A stretch of 32,344 bases of DNA from Myxococcota bacterium (GTDB taxonomy: Bacteria > Myxococcota_A > UBA9042 > DTJE01). The notes beneath the pieces were generated by a model. It saw nothing but the letters and a program-made list of their open reading frames with translations, was not told the origin of the DNA and made no database searches. The position numbers and the translations under genes were made by a program. Positions 11,362 to 18,384 of this stretch are shown here, piece by piece. The stretch is taken from assembly GCA_017997155.1 (NCBI GenBank), contig JAGOFO010000007.1:1-32344 (forward strand). Reading direction: 5' to 3'. Every line of letters starts with the position of its first letter. The first letter of the stretch is position 1.

Positions 11362-11391
11362 TTGACAACCGCCGATGGCGGTGGTTAACAT
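11362..11391 (+). promoter_or_regulatory. Promoter of the radical-SAM cassette, with a dyad in the spacer
   Basis: A perfect TTGACA (11362-11367) is followed after 18 bases by TAACAT (11386-11391). The spacer holds the perfect inverted repeat ACCGCC-GAT-GGCGGT (11368-11382), exactly where a repressor or a DNA-distorting activator could act. Transcription would start near 11398, giving a leader of about 60 bases before the first gene. Confidence 0.6.
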
Positions 11392-11456
11392 GCTTGCCGC
11401 ATTCGCCCGGTTCGGGGGACCGCGGCAACCAACCGAATTATCTGGAGGACACTGGA

Positions 11457-11984
11457 ATGCCCGCAAAAAAGGCCGATTCAAGGTCTGAATTCAAGGCGAC
11501 CGTGAAAGGCGATTCTGCCGTGATCAGATTTCACAAGTCACTCTACTCGACGGACGCCCTCTTCGGAACGGCTTTCGTTTTCCTGGATCGTTGCTACGTT
11601 CACTGCGATCTCGCCGATGACGACCATATCGAGGTCGTTCTGACTCCGCGTACAAATTCGAAGTGGTCCCTGGCCGAACTGGCGGGCGAGTTCAAGAACG
11701 AGATGGTGAACCAGGCCCTGCGGTTCAAGCTGGCCAGGCAGACCGAAAAGGTCAGGACCATGATAGTCGGCCGCGCGATCGGCGAATCGATTCCCCCGGA
11801 CGGTCAGCAGACGCCAGCGCCGATCGCCGCCACGGTTCCGGACCTGCCCCCCGAGGTTGCCAAGCTTCTCAGCGAAGAAGAAGAGAGCCTGGATTTTCTG
11901 GACGATCCTTTCGGGATCGCGATCCCCTGGGAGGAAAAGTACAAGAAGGACGAGTCTGCGCGCGGCGAAGGCGGCAAGCAGTAA
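11457..11984 (+). CDS. HxsD-like protein with acidic C-terminal extension
   Basis: A 175-residue soluble protein. Residues 21-108 fit the HxsD component of His-Xaa-Ser type peptide-modification systems as I remember it: a Y-x(3)-A-x(3)-AF pattern, FLDRCYVHCDL, IEVVLTP, then GEFKNEMVNQALRFKLARQTEKVRTMIV. HxsD proteins accompany paired radical-SAM maturases; their exact job is not settled. The extra 65 residues (PPDGQQTPAPIAA..., LSEEEESLDFLDDPFGIAIP) are Pro- and acid-rich and unusual for so small a family. ATG 11457 has GGAGG upstream; earlier in-frame codons run back into the tRNA and are excluded. It is the first gene of the cassette. No signal peptide. Confidence 0.7.
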   Translation: MPAKKADSRSEFKATVKGDSAVIRFHKSLYSTDALFGTAFVFLDRCYVHCDLADDDHIEVVLTPRTNSKWSLAELAGEFKNEMVNQALRFKLARQTEKVRTMIVGRAIGESIPPDGQQTPAPIAATVPDLPPEVAKLLSEEEESLDFLDDPFGIAIPWEEKYKKDESARGEGGKQ

Positions 11985-12026
11985 CAGCTGGCTTTCCGTT
12001 AGGATTCAATCAGTCCAGGGGGACAC

Positions 12027-12242
12027 ATGAAGACCAGGTTGCACAAAAAGATATACCCGGCGCGCGCTGTCAAAACAGCGGTCGCGGCGTTCTCCGAGGT
12101 CGCTTCGATATCGACTTTGCGCGATGGCGACTACACGATCGTCGATCTGCAGTCGGGCGATGCGGCCGATGACGCCGAATTTATGGGCGAGTTCGAGAAC
12201 TTCGTCCTGGGCGAAACCATCTCCATGCGAGGCGTGAAATGA
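12027..12242 (+). CDS. Short HxsD-like protein or leader-like peptide (71 residues)
   Basis: This 71-residue protein lines up by eye with the core of the preceding gene product: R-L-HKKIY against R-F-HKSLY, then A-x(3)-A-x(2)-AF, DGDYTIVDL against DDDHIEVVL, and GEFENFVL against GEFKNEMV. It ends just after that motif, so it lacks the terminal helix of HxsD. It has no Cys, one His and few candidate modification repeats, so it looks more like a partner protein or a recognition domain than a classical precursor, but a substrate role is not excluded. SD AGGGGGA precedes ATG 12027, and its stop overlaps the next start (ATGA), implying translational coupling to the radical-SAM enzyme. Confidence 0.65.
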   Translation: MKTRLHKKIYPARAVKTAVAAFSEVASISTLRDGDYTIVDLQSGDAADDAEFMGEFENFVLGETISMRGVK

Positions 12243-13723
12243 CCGGGAAGCCCGAAAGAAACCTGATTCGTTACCGGCAGGTCGGCGACAGCTTCGTCGT
12301 GACCAATGACGCCGGAGAGTTCATCGTCTTGAATAAGGACGAGATGGACCTTCTTGCGGCAGGCAAGGTCGAGGCCGAATCCGATCTCGAGCGACGCCTG
12401 CTCGAAAAGCACATGCTGATCGCGGGCGAGGAAGGCATCGACACGGCCAGCGAAGCATACGGGCGCAAGATGTCCTACCTGTACCGCGGCCCGGTCCTTC
12501 ACATCATGGTGGTGACGCTGCGCTGCAACCAGGTCTGCCGCTATTGCCATGCAAGCCGCGCCTCGCTGGGCGAGACAGAGACCGATATGTCGATTTCGAC
12601 CGCTGAAAAAGTCGTGGATATCGCGATGCGCTCGCCTTCCGACACGATCACTATCGAATTCCAGGGCGGCGAACCGCTCGTGAACTGGGAGACGGTTCAG
12701 CATGTGGTCGAGTACGGTTCGATGAAGGCTATGGCCGCGGGCAAGCGGGTCATGTTCTCGCTGGTTTCGAATCTTTCCCTGATGGACGACGAGAAGCTTG
12801 CCTATCTGATCGAAAAACGGGTCCAGATCTCGACGTCGCTGGACGGTCCCAAGGACATCCACGACGGAAACCGCCGGCTGTCCGGCGCCAGCGCGCATGA
12901 CAAATGCGTTTACTGGATGGATCGAATCAACAATGCCTACGTTCAGGCAGGACTCGACCCCAAGCTGTACCACGTCGAGGCCCTGGCGACGATCACCCGG
13001 GAACACTTCGGACGCGCGAAGGAACTTGTCGACGAATATGTTGCGCGCGGCTGCCGGGCGATCTTCATGCGACCGCTGAATCCGTTCGGCTACGCCAAGA
13101 AGGCCGAGGAAACGGAAGGCTACCCGGCCGAAGACTTCCTCAAGTTCTACAACGAGGCGCTGGACTACATCCTTGAGCTCAACAGGCAGGGTGTCGAGGT
13201 CATGGAGCGCCTGGCCGCCATCTTCCTTACCAAGATCATGACCCCGGACGATCCCAACTACCTCGATATCCGCAACCCGTGCGGGGCTGGAATCGGACAG
13301 ATCGCCTACAACTACGACGGTTCAATCTTCACGTGCGACGAGGGCCGCATGGTCTTCCAGATGGGAGATGACATCTTCAAGCTGGGGGATGTCGGCAACA
13401 TGACGCTCAAGGACGTCGTGACGCACGACACGGTGAAGACACTGGCGATGGCATCGACCCTGGACTCGATCCCGGGGTGCTCGATGTGCGCCTACAAGCC
13501 GTGGTGCGGGACCTGTCCGGTTTACAACTACGGCGAGCAGGGAAATATTTTCCCGCAGAACAGCACGAATCAGCGATGCCGGATATACATGGGCGTGCAG
13601 GATCGACTGATGCGCCATTTTGTCGAGAACGACAACGAGACGATGGCCATCTTCAATCGCTGGGTCGAGGTCAAGGAACGAACCGAGTACCTTCACGACG
13701 GCCGCAAGGACTCATGCGGCTAG
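12239..13723 (+). CDS. HxsB-like radical-SAM/SPASM peptide maturase
   Basis: A 494-residue radical S-adenosylmethionine enzyme. An N-terminal segment (about 8-60: RYRQVGDSFVVTNDAGEFIVL) precedes the radical-SAM core, whose CxxxCxxC is Cys96-Cys100-Cys103; EFQGGEPLVNWE is the SAM-binding GGE motif and STSLDGP is typical of the family. The C-terminus carries a SPASM-type domain with Cys348, 366, 414, 417, 423, 426 and 447, which should bind two auxiliary iron-sulphur clusters. PVLHIMVVTLRCNQ and the NDAGEF start resemble HxsB of the His-Xaa-Ser system most closely. Such enzymes cross-link or otherwise alter side chains of ribosomal peptides. It overlaps the small upstream gene by four bases. 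No His-Xaa-Ser repeat protein is encoded nearby. Confidence 0.82.
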   Translation: MTGKPERNLIRYRQVGDSFVVTNDAGEFIVLNKDEMDLLAAGKVEAESDLERRLLEKHMLIAGEEGIDTASEAYGRKMSYLYRGPVLHIMVVTLRCNQVCRYCHASRASLGETETDMSISTAEKVVDIAMRSPSDTITIEFQGGEPLVNWETVQHVVEYGSMKAMAAGKRVMFSLVSNLSLMDDEKLAYLIEKRVQISTSLDGPKDIHDGNRRLSGASAHDKCVYWMDRINNAYVQAGLDPKLYHVEALATITREHFGRAKELVDEYVARGCRAIFMRPLNPFGYAKKAEETEGYPAEDFLKFYNEALDYILELNRQGVEVMERLAAIFLTKIMTPDDPNYLDIRNPCGAGIGQIAYNYDGSIFTCDEGRMVFQMGDDIFKLGDVGNMTLKDVVTHDTVKTLAMASTLDSIPGCSMCAYKPWCGTCPVYNYGEQGNIFPQNSTNQRCRIYMGVQDRLMRHFVENDNETMAIFNRWVEVKERTEYLHDGRKDSCG

Positions 13724-13787
13724 CCTGGGCGCGTTCAAACTGGCACGGCCGACCCCATGAACGACCGGTGCCCCGGGGCAGCCTCGG

Positions 13788-14696
13788 ATGATGTCGGACA
13801 ATCCAGTCAGGGCAGTCCTGAAAGTCACCTATTCCTGCAACTCCATGTGTCTTTTCTGCCGCGCGGCGGACTACCGTGGTTCGGTCCCGGACGAGCCGGC
13901 CGAGACCATTCTAAAAAAGGCGCTGGCCGCGAAAAACGCAGGGGCGTCGATGATCCTGTTTTCCGGGGGCGAGCCGACCCTTCGGCGTGACCTGTTCCTG
14001 CTTGCCAGGGGCGTCAGGGCTCTCGGGATGGACTTCGGTCTGATCACGAACTGCGGAATGCTGGGCAACCCCGACTATCTTGGCAGGATGCTCTCCCTGG
14101 GCCTGAAGTACGTCCACACCTCCCTGCACGGCGCCTCCGCTGAAACACATCGCTCAATCACCGGCGCCGACACATTCAACGCGGTCCTGCGATCGCTGGC
14201 GGCCCTTTCCGGGCAGGGTGTCGAACTGCACGTCAACACGGTGCTCAACAGGCGAAACGTGCGCGAACTGGCCGCCATCGGAGACCTGGTCGCTCCATTC
14301 GCGCCGATCACGCACAAGCTGTGCCTGATGGAACCTCGCGGGCTGTTCCAGGATAACGAGGCCGATCTGGCGATTCAGCCTGAACTGGCCGGGCGCGCGG
14401 GGTGCGATGAGGTCGCCAGGACCGCAAAGCGATATCCGGAGAGCGGCTTCAAAACGGTCGTCGAGGGTTTCCCTCTCTGCCAGATCCGCACGGCGCTCGA
14501 CTCGGTGTCGAATCTGCTCGAACACAACATCGTGTTCATGAGCGAAGGTTTCGAGGACGGCATCTACAAGTCCGATCACGGTGACAGGCAATTCACCGAT
14601 ATCTGCGACTCCTGCTCGAAGCGAAACGAGTGCCCGGGTGTTTATCCCGGCTATGTCGAACGGTACGGGGTCGTCGGATTGAGGGCATTCAGATAG
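13788..14696 (+). CDS. Second radical-SAM enzyme of the cassette
   Basis: A 302-residue radical-SAM protein with CxxxCxxC at Cys17-Cys21-Cys24 close to the N-terminus, FSGGEPTLRRD as the SAM-binding GGE motif, and SLHGASAETHRSITG typical of the MoaA/PqqE-like branch. Toward the end PLC (Cys231) and CDSCSKRNEC (Cys273, 276, 282) followed by PGVYPGYVERYG form a compact four-Cys auxiliary-cluster motif. It takes the place HxsC holds in Hxs systems, but its short N-terminus and the PGVY...ERYG ending are closer to the general MoaA-like family than to my memory of HxsC. Start: tandem ATG at 13788/13791, weak SD. It follows the HxsB-like gene by 64 bases on the same strand. Confidence 0.8.
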   Translation: MMSDNPVRAVLKVTYSCNSMCLFCRAADYRGSVPDEPAETILKKALAAKNAGASMILFSGGEPTLRRDLFLLARGVRALGMDFGLITNCGMLGNPDYLGRMLSLGLKYVHTSLHGASAETHRSITGADTFNAVLRSLAALSGQGVELHVNTVLNRRNVRELAAIGDLVAPFAPITHKLCLMEPRGLFQDNEADLAIQPELAGRAGCDEVARTAKRYPESGFKTVVEGFPLCQIRTALDSVSNLLEHNIVFMSEGFEDGIYKSDHGDRQFTDICDSCSKRNECPGVYPGYVERYGVVGLRAFR

Positions 14697-14720
14697 CCTT
14701 GTCGGATTGCGCTCAGGGCA

Positions 14721-16901
14721 CTAACGGGCAACCTGCTTTCCCATCCTGACCGGAACCGATTCCTGGGACACCACGGTGCAGTGCATGTTCACATCGTTGT
14801 ACTCGAAATCACTGGAGTAATCGAACGGCTTGCCGTCTGCGCCAAGTACGTAGGCGCTCAATTCGACCTCAATGGTGTCCGCGTCAAAGAAATGCGGAGA
14901 CCTGGAATCCGGTGGAGTCGGCTCGGGGTTGCCCAGATATGGCGTGGGGAAGCCTTCCGGGAAGACCGGAAGCGTCACGGAAGAGCGGTCGGGCGGAACG
15001 AAGAATTCCCAGAGCGCATGGGAACGCGGCCCGCCAAGGGTTCCGAATTTGCCTTCACCGTCCACGAACCATCTGTTCTCAACCGCGGAGGTTAGATAGT
15101 TCAGACGCAGAATGTAAAGGTCGGGACTGACGGGATTTGACACCGGACGCCAGCGAATCTCCCCGGTAAACAGGTCGGGGGACACCGTGTCCAGCGGCCT
15201 GTCGGGCGGCACGACCGCCGGCTCGAGCAACTCGGGCAGTTCAAGCCACGCGGACGGCGAGTCCAGATGCACGGTATCTCCGGCTTCGACACCAGGCCTT
15301 ACCGGAGTTGAAATCCCCGGCGGATCCCCGGACTTGTATGAAGCGCGGCTCGCCAGGCCGACCGCCAGGTTCGTTATGCGCAGACCAAGGTTCTTCAGGA
15401 CGGGATCGTCGGGATCCGGGAATTTGATCTCGATCGGATTCTGAAAACCTTCCCGGTTATAGTCGCCGTTAATCGAAACGAATATGAAACCCTCGCCGCC
15501 GGTATCGATCACCGGCATGGCGAGTGCATTCGGCATCGGTGCGCCGGTTTTGTAGTCGGTCGGAAGATTGCCGAGGTACATCTGCACCGCGTCCTCCTCC
15601 TGGGAGGAAAGATCGATGTTCATCAGTATGTCGGCCTCATTGACCTGGCCAGGCTTGACGTTGACCCGGGCAATCCCAAGCGCGAGCGGCCTGAAGTCGA
15701 TCTTGTAGGGATCGCTGATCGTCGTGAGCGGATCGGCGACCGTTCCACCGAGCGCGAACACCAGATGCTGACCGGCCGGGACATCGGACAGAGTGAACAC
15801 TGCATACTTGCATGCATTGTCCTTGAGCGCCTGAACCGGATCGGAATACAGGCAGAGCGGCATGTTTCCCGGCACGCCGCCGTCGCCCGGCTTCTCAAGG
15901 ACACTACCCATGGACATCGATGAGAGTGGTCTGCCATTGATCGCGGTCGAGACAATCGCGACCGCGATCCTGTCATCGCCGATAAGACTTGATGAGGACG
16001 GCAGCGGTTCTAGGCCACCCTCGCCCAGGAACCCCGAAACGAGGCCTTCGATCTGCCCGAACCCTGATGCGGCATCCGAAGCAACCACGTCGAGCGGATC
16101 AAGGACGACCGACACCGAGGCGCCGGAAATGCCCAGATACGTGACGTACCTGTGCCCTGGCGCTCCGACCGTGACATCGTAACTCGAAACCAGCGACGAA
16201 TCGAAAAACTCCACGACGCCGGCCGGACCGGTCGTCTGGAACGGAACGGAGCCAGTCCCGGCATCCACGAACACGGAGGCGCCTTCAAAAGGTCTCAAAG
16301 CTCCGTTACAGGTGCGCTGCAACGCGGTCACCTTGACGTGGCCGTTCGCCGGGCCAGCGCCCTGGTCGGGTTCCGTGTTGACGCCAGGAACGGCAAGATG
16401 CTTGAACGAAAGATCGATACTGGCCTTGATCTTGTCGACCCTTCCACCGAGGTTCTGACTCTCAGCTTTAAGGACGGTCTCGGCTTTATGCGGGGAACAT
16501 GCCGTCAACCTTCCGGAGCCGGTATCGTCGGTCGTCACCTCACCGAGGGCGCCCAACTCCCACGAGACCGAGACCTTGGCATTTCCAAGACCGAACCCGC
16601 GTCCATCCAGCACCCTAAAGCCCACAATAACGCAGCGATCTCCGTCTTCGTTCTCGAATGCGGGACTCGCTGTAAGCCTGATCTGCGGATCTCCTGAAAG
16701 CGGATCGTCGTCCCGGCCGTCTGGAACACCATCGTTGTCCGTATCGGATATCGACGAACCGGTTCCGAACAGCAATTCCTGAAGATCCGAAAGGCCGTCG
16801 CCGTCGGAATCGACCCCTGGCCCGCGACCACAGGATGTCACTGACAAAAGCCCTGAAAACAGGATCAGAACCGGCAGCGACATGCGTAAGCATCGAGTCA
16901 T
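14721..16901 (-). CDS. Large surface lipoprotein with thrombospondin type-3-like calcium repeats
   Basis: A 726-residue predicted lipoprotein: hydrophobic signal then lipobox SVTSC with Cys24. The mature start DSDGDGLSDLQELLFGT...SDTDNDGVPDGRDDDP is a pair of Asp-rich calcium-binding loops of the thrombospondin type-3 kind. The rest is beta-rich with a carboxypeptidase-regulatory-like segment (VKVTALQRTCNGALRPFEGASVFVDAG) and no enzyme motif I recognise. Its ATG shares one base with the FadL stop (TGATG), so the two are translationally coupled and the protein may work with that porin at the cell surface. An alternative start is Met7 (16883). Convergent with the radical-SAM cassette, 24 bases away. 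Confidence 0.8.
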   Translation of the reverse strand: MTRCLRMSLPVLILFSGLLSVTSCGRGPGVDSDGDGLSDLQELLFGTGSSISDTDNDGVPDGRDDDPLSGDPQIRLTASPAFENEDGDRCVIVGFRVLDGRGFGLGNAKVSVSWELGALGEVTTDDTGSGRLTACSPHKAETVLKAESQNLGGRVDKIKASIDLSFKHLAVPGVNTEPDQGAGPANGHVKVTALQRTCNGALRPFEGASVFVDAGTGSVPFQTTGPAGVVEFFDSSLVSSYDVTVGAPGHRYVTYLGISGASVSVVLDPLDVVASDAASGFGQIEGLVSGFLGEGGLEPLPSSSSLIGDDRIAVAIVSTAINGRPLSSMSMGSVLEKPGDGGVPGNMPLCLYSDPVQALKDNACKYAVFTLSDVPAGQHLVFALGGTVADPLTTISDPYKIDFRPLALGIARVNVKPGQVNEADILMNIDLSSQEEDAVQMYLGNLPTDYKTGAPMPNALAMPVIDTGGEGFIFVSINGDYNREGFQNPIEIKFPDPDDPVLKNLGLRITNLAVGLASRASYKSGDPPGISTPVRPGVEAGDTVHLDSPSAWLELPELLEPAVVPPDRPLDTVSPDLFTGEIRWRPVSNPVSPDLYILRLNYLTSAVENRWFVDGEGKFGTLGGPRSHALWEFFVPPDRSSVTLPVFPEGFPTPYLGNPEPTPPDSRSPHFFDADTIEVELSAYVLGADGKPFDYSSDFEYNDVNMHCTVVSQESVPVRMGKQVAR

Positions 16902-18235
16902 CAGAATCCAAACCTCAGTGATACACCCGAATTCAGGAACCAGCCGCCGCCGCCCACCGCGGGATAACCTGGATTGCCCGGAATCATTGAAATCTTGACG
17001 TCGGTGTTGTCGATGACGGCCGCGGCCATGAAGTGGGCATCGACCGATATCTTCGGCCCTCCGACGTGCTCGGCGTCGAAACCGATCCCGAACGAACCGG
17101 AGAACTGATCTCCTCCGAGCAGGTTTGTCTCGCCGGACTGGACCGGCAGAGGACTCTGCGCCCAACCGAATCCGGCACGCAACGCCACGGCCTTGTGAGG
17201 ACGATACTCCGCGCCCAGTCGAACGGTGACACTGTCACGCAAACCAGGTGACGGAATCGACGAAGAACCAATCTCATCCTCGCGGCCCGGATCCGAGAAC
17301 AGCTTGACCTCGGGCGAGGACATGCGGTACCCGCTGAACAGATAGCAGATCACGTCGGCCGAAACCGAGTAGTCATCGGCCTTCCATCCGGCGCCGAACG
17401 AAAACTCGTGCGGAGTCCAGTAAGCGATCGCGTTCACCATGAGATAGATCGGGTTTATGCTGTTTGAGACCGTTGCGTCGACTGGCAGTTCAATATGGGT
17501 GCGATTAGCGCCCCGCCAGGAAAAGCCAAGCGTAAGCCCCCGAATCGGTTCAAAAAGCAGACCCACATTCGCCGAAACGCGATAACCGACGGTTATCCCG
17601 AGATAGTTCTGCGGATCGGCTGAGTCCAGGTCCACGCTGACCAACCCGCCAACGGAAGGAAGGACCGACGCTCCGACACCGACCATCAACCACTTCCAGC
17701 GTCCCGCCATCGCGACGTTCACAACCAGACGGGTATTGCGCTTTTCGTAGAACGGAAAGTTCGCCTCGGTCGGCCCGAGCGCCTCGACCGAGTACAGTTC
17801 GGTCGCCGGAGTCTGAACCTGAAGCCCGAAGAACAGGTGCCGATCGAGTCCTTTTCCCAGCGGGATGGGTGCGGCGACGCCGCCCTCAAGAAAGACGGTC
17901 GCGCGATCGAAACGACGCTGCGAGACGGGAGAGGTAGTCTTCGTAACGTCATCGAACTCATTGAACCGGGCGTTCAGCCAGGGCCTGTATACCGAAACAC
18001 CCAGACCGAACTCCACCCGTTCCATCAAGCCGAGCGCGGCGGGGTTGTAATAGGTGGCGCTGTAGGAGTCCGCCGTTGCGGTTCCGGTGCCCCCCATGGC
18101 GATTCCGACCGAACCGGAACCGAACTGATCCATGGGATTCGACAGGGCCGGGGTGGACACGAAATACGTGGCGGCCAGCGTCACCGCGAGCAGCACAACG
18201 AGGTTTCGCCTTCGAACGTCTGTCGACAAAGCCAT
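16901..18235 (-). CDS. FadL/OmpP1-type outer-membrane transport protein
   Basis: A 444-residue outer-membrane beta-barrel. A signal peptide (hydrophobic VVLLAVTLAATYFVSTPALS) is followed by NPMDQFGSGSVGIAMGGTGTATADSYSATYYNPAALG, the N-terminal 'hatch' with the NPAAL motif of the FadL/TodX family, which passes long-chain fatty acids and other hydrophobic compounds. The chain continues as alternating amphipathic strands and ends in SLRFGF, with a terminal Phe as usual for barrels. The frame opens at a TTG (18256); I prefer the ATG pair at 18238/18235, with AGGG just upstream. Co-transcribed with the lipoprotein downstream and divergent from the TULIP-like lipoprotein. Confidence 0.88.
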   Translation of the reverse strand: MALSTDVRRRNLVVLLAVTLAATYFVSTPALSNPMDQFGSGSVGIAMGGTGTATADSYSATYYNPAALGLMERVEFGLGVSVYRPWLNARFNEFDDVTKTTSPVSQRRFDRATVFLEGGVAAPIPLGKGLDRHLFFGLQVQTPATELYSVEALGPTEANFPFYEKRNTRLVVNVAMAGRWKWLMVGVGASVLPSVGGLVSVDLDSADPQNYLGITVGYRVSANVGLLFEPIRGLTLGFSWRGANRTHIELPVDATVSNSINPIYLMVNAIAYWTPHEFSFGAGWKADDYSVSADVICYLFSGYRMSSPEVKLFSDPGREDEIGSSSIPSPGLRDSVTVRLGAEYRPHKAVALRAGFGWAQSPLPVQSGETNLLGGDQFSGSFGIGFDAEHVGGPKISVDAHFMAAAVIDNTDVKISMIPGNPGYPAVGGGGWFLNSGVSLRFGF

Positions 18236-18281
18236 CATACCCTGTTGATGAAGCAAACCGCCCAGAAATCCGGCGCGCAGT

Positions 18282-18290
18282 ATTATAGCA
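18282..18290 (-). promoter_or_regulatory. Extended -10 promoter for the FadL/lipoprotein pair
   Basis: On the minus strand TGCTATAAT (18290-18282) is a perfect extended -10 element (TGnTATAAT). No good -35 is seen, which extended -10 promoters tolerate. Start site about 18275. Confidence 0.6.
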
Positions 18291-18346
18291 ATTCGAGCGG
18301 ACGAAAACCTTGCTAAAATTGCATGTGCCTGGGTTTCTTAAACTAG

Positions 18347-18352
18347 TATAAT
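18347..18352 (+). promoter_or_regulatory. -10 element for the TULIP-like lipoprotein
   Basis: A perfect TATAAT in an AT-rich stretch, 32 bases before the gene start. The -35 is poor. It lies about 60 bases from the divergent fadL -10, so both could share an activator. Confidence 0.5.
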
Positions 18353-18384
18353 TGTTAATCTTGTTATTCCGAACAGGACAACAG

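Noticed and set aside
11242-11456. tRNA-Pro as an integration site for the radical-SAM cassette
   Set aside because: No integrase, no repeat of the tRNA 3' end noticed downstream, and the cassette's base composition looks like its surroundings.
12027-12242. HxsA-type precursor peptide
   Set aside because: It has a single His and no His-Xaa-Ser repeat; its alignment to the HxsD-like neighbour explains it better.
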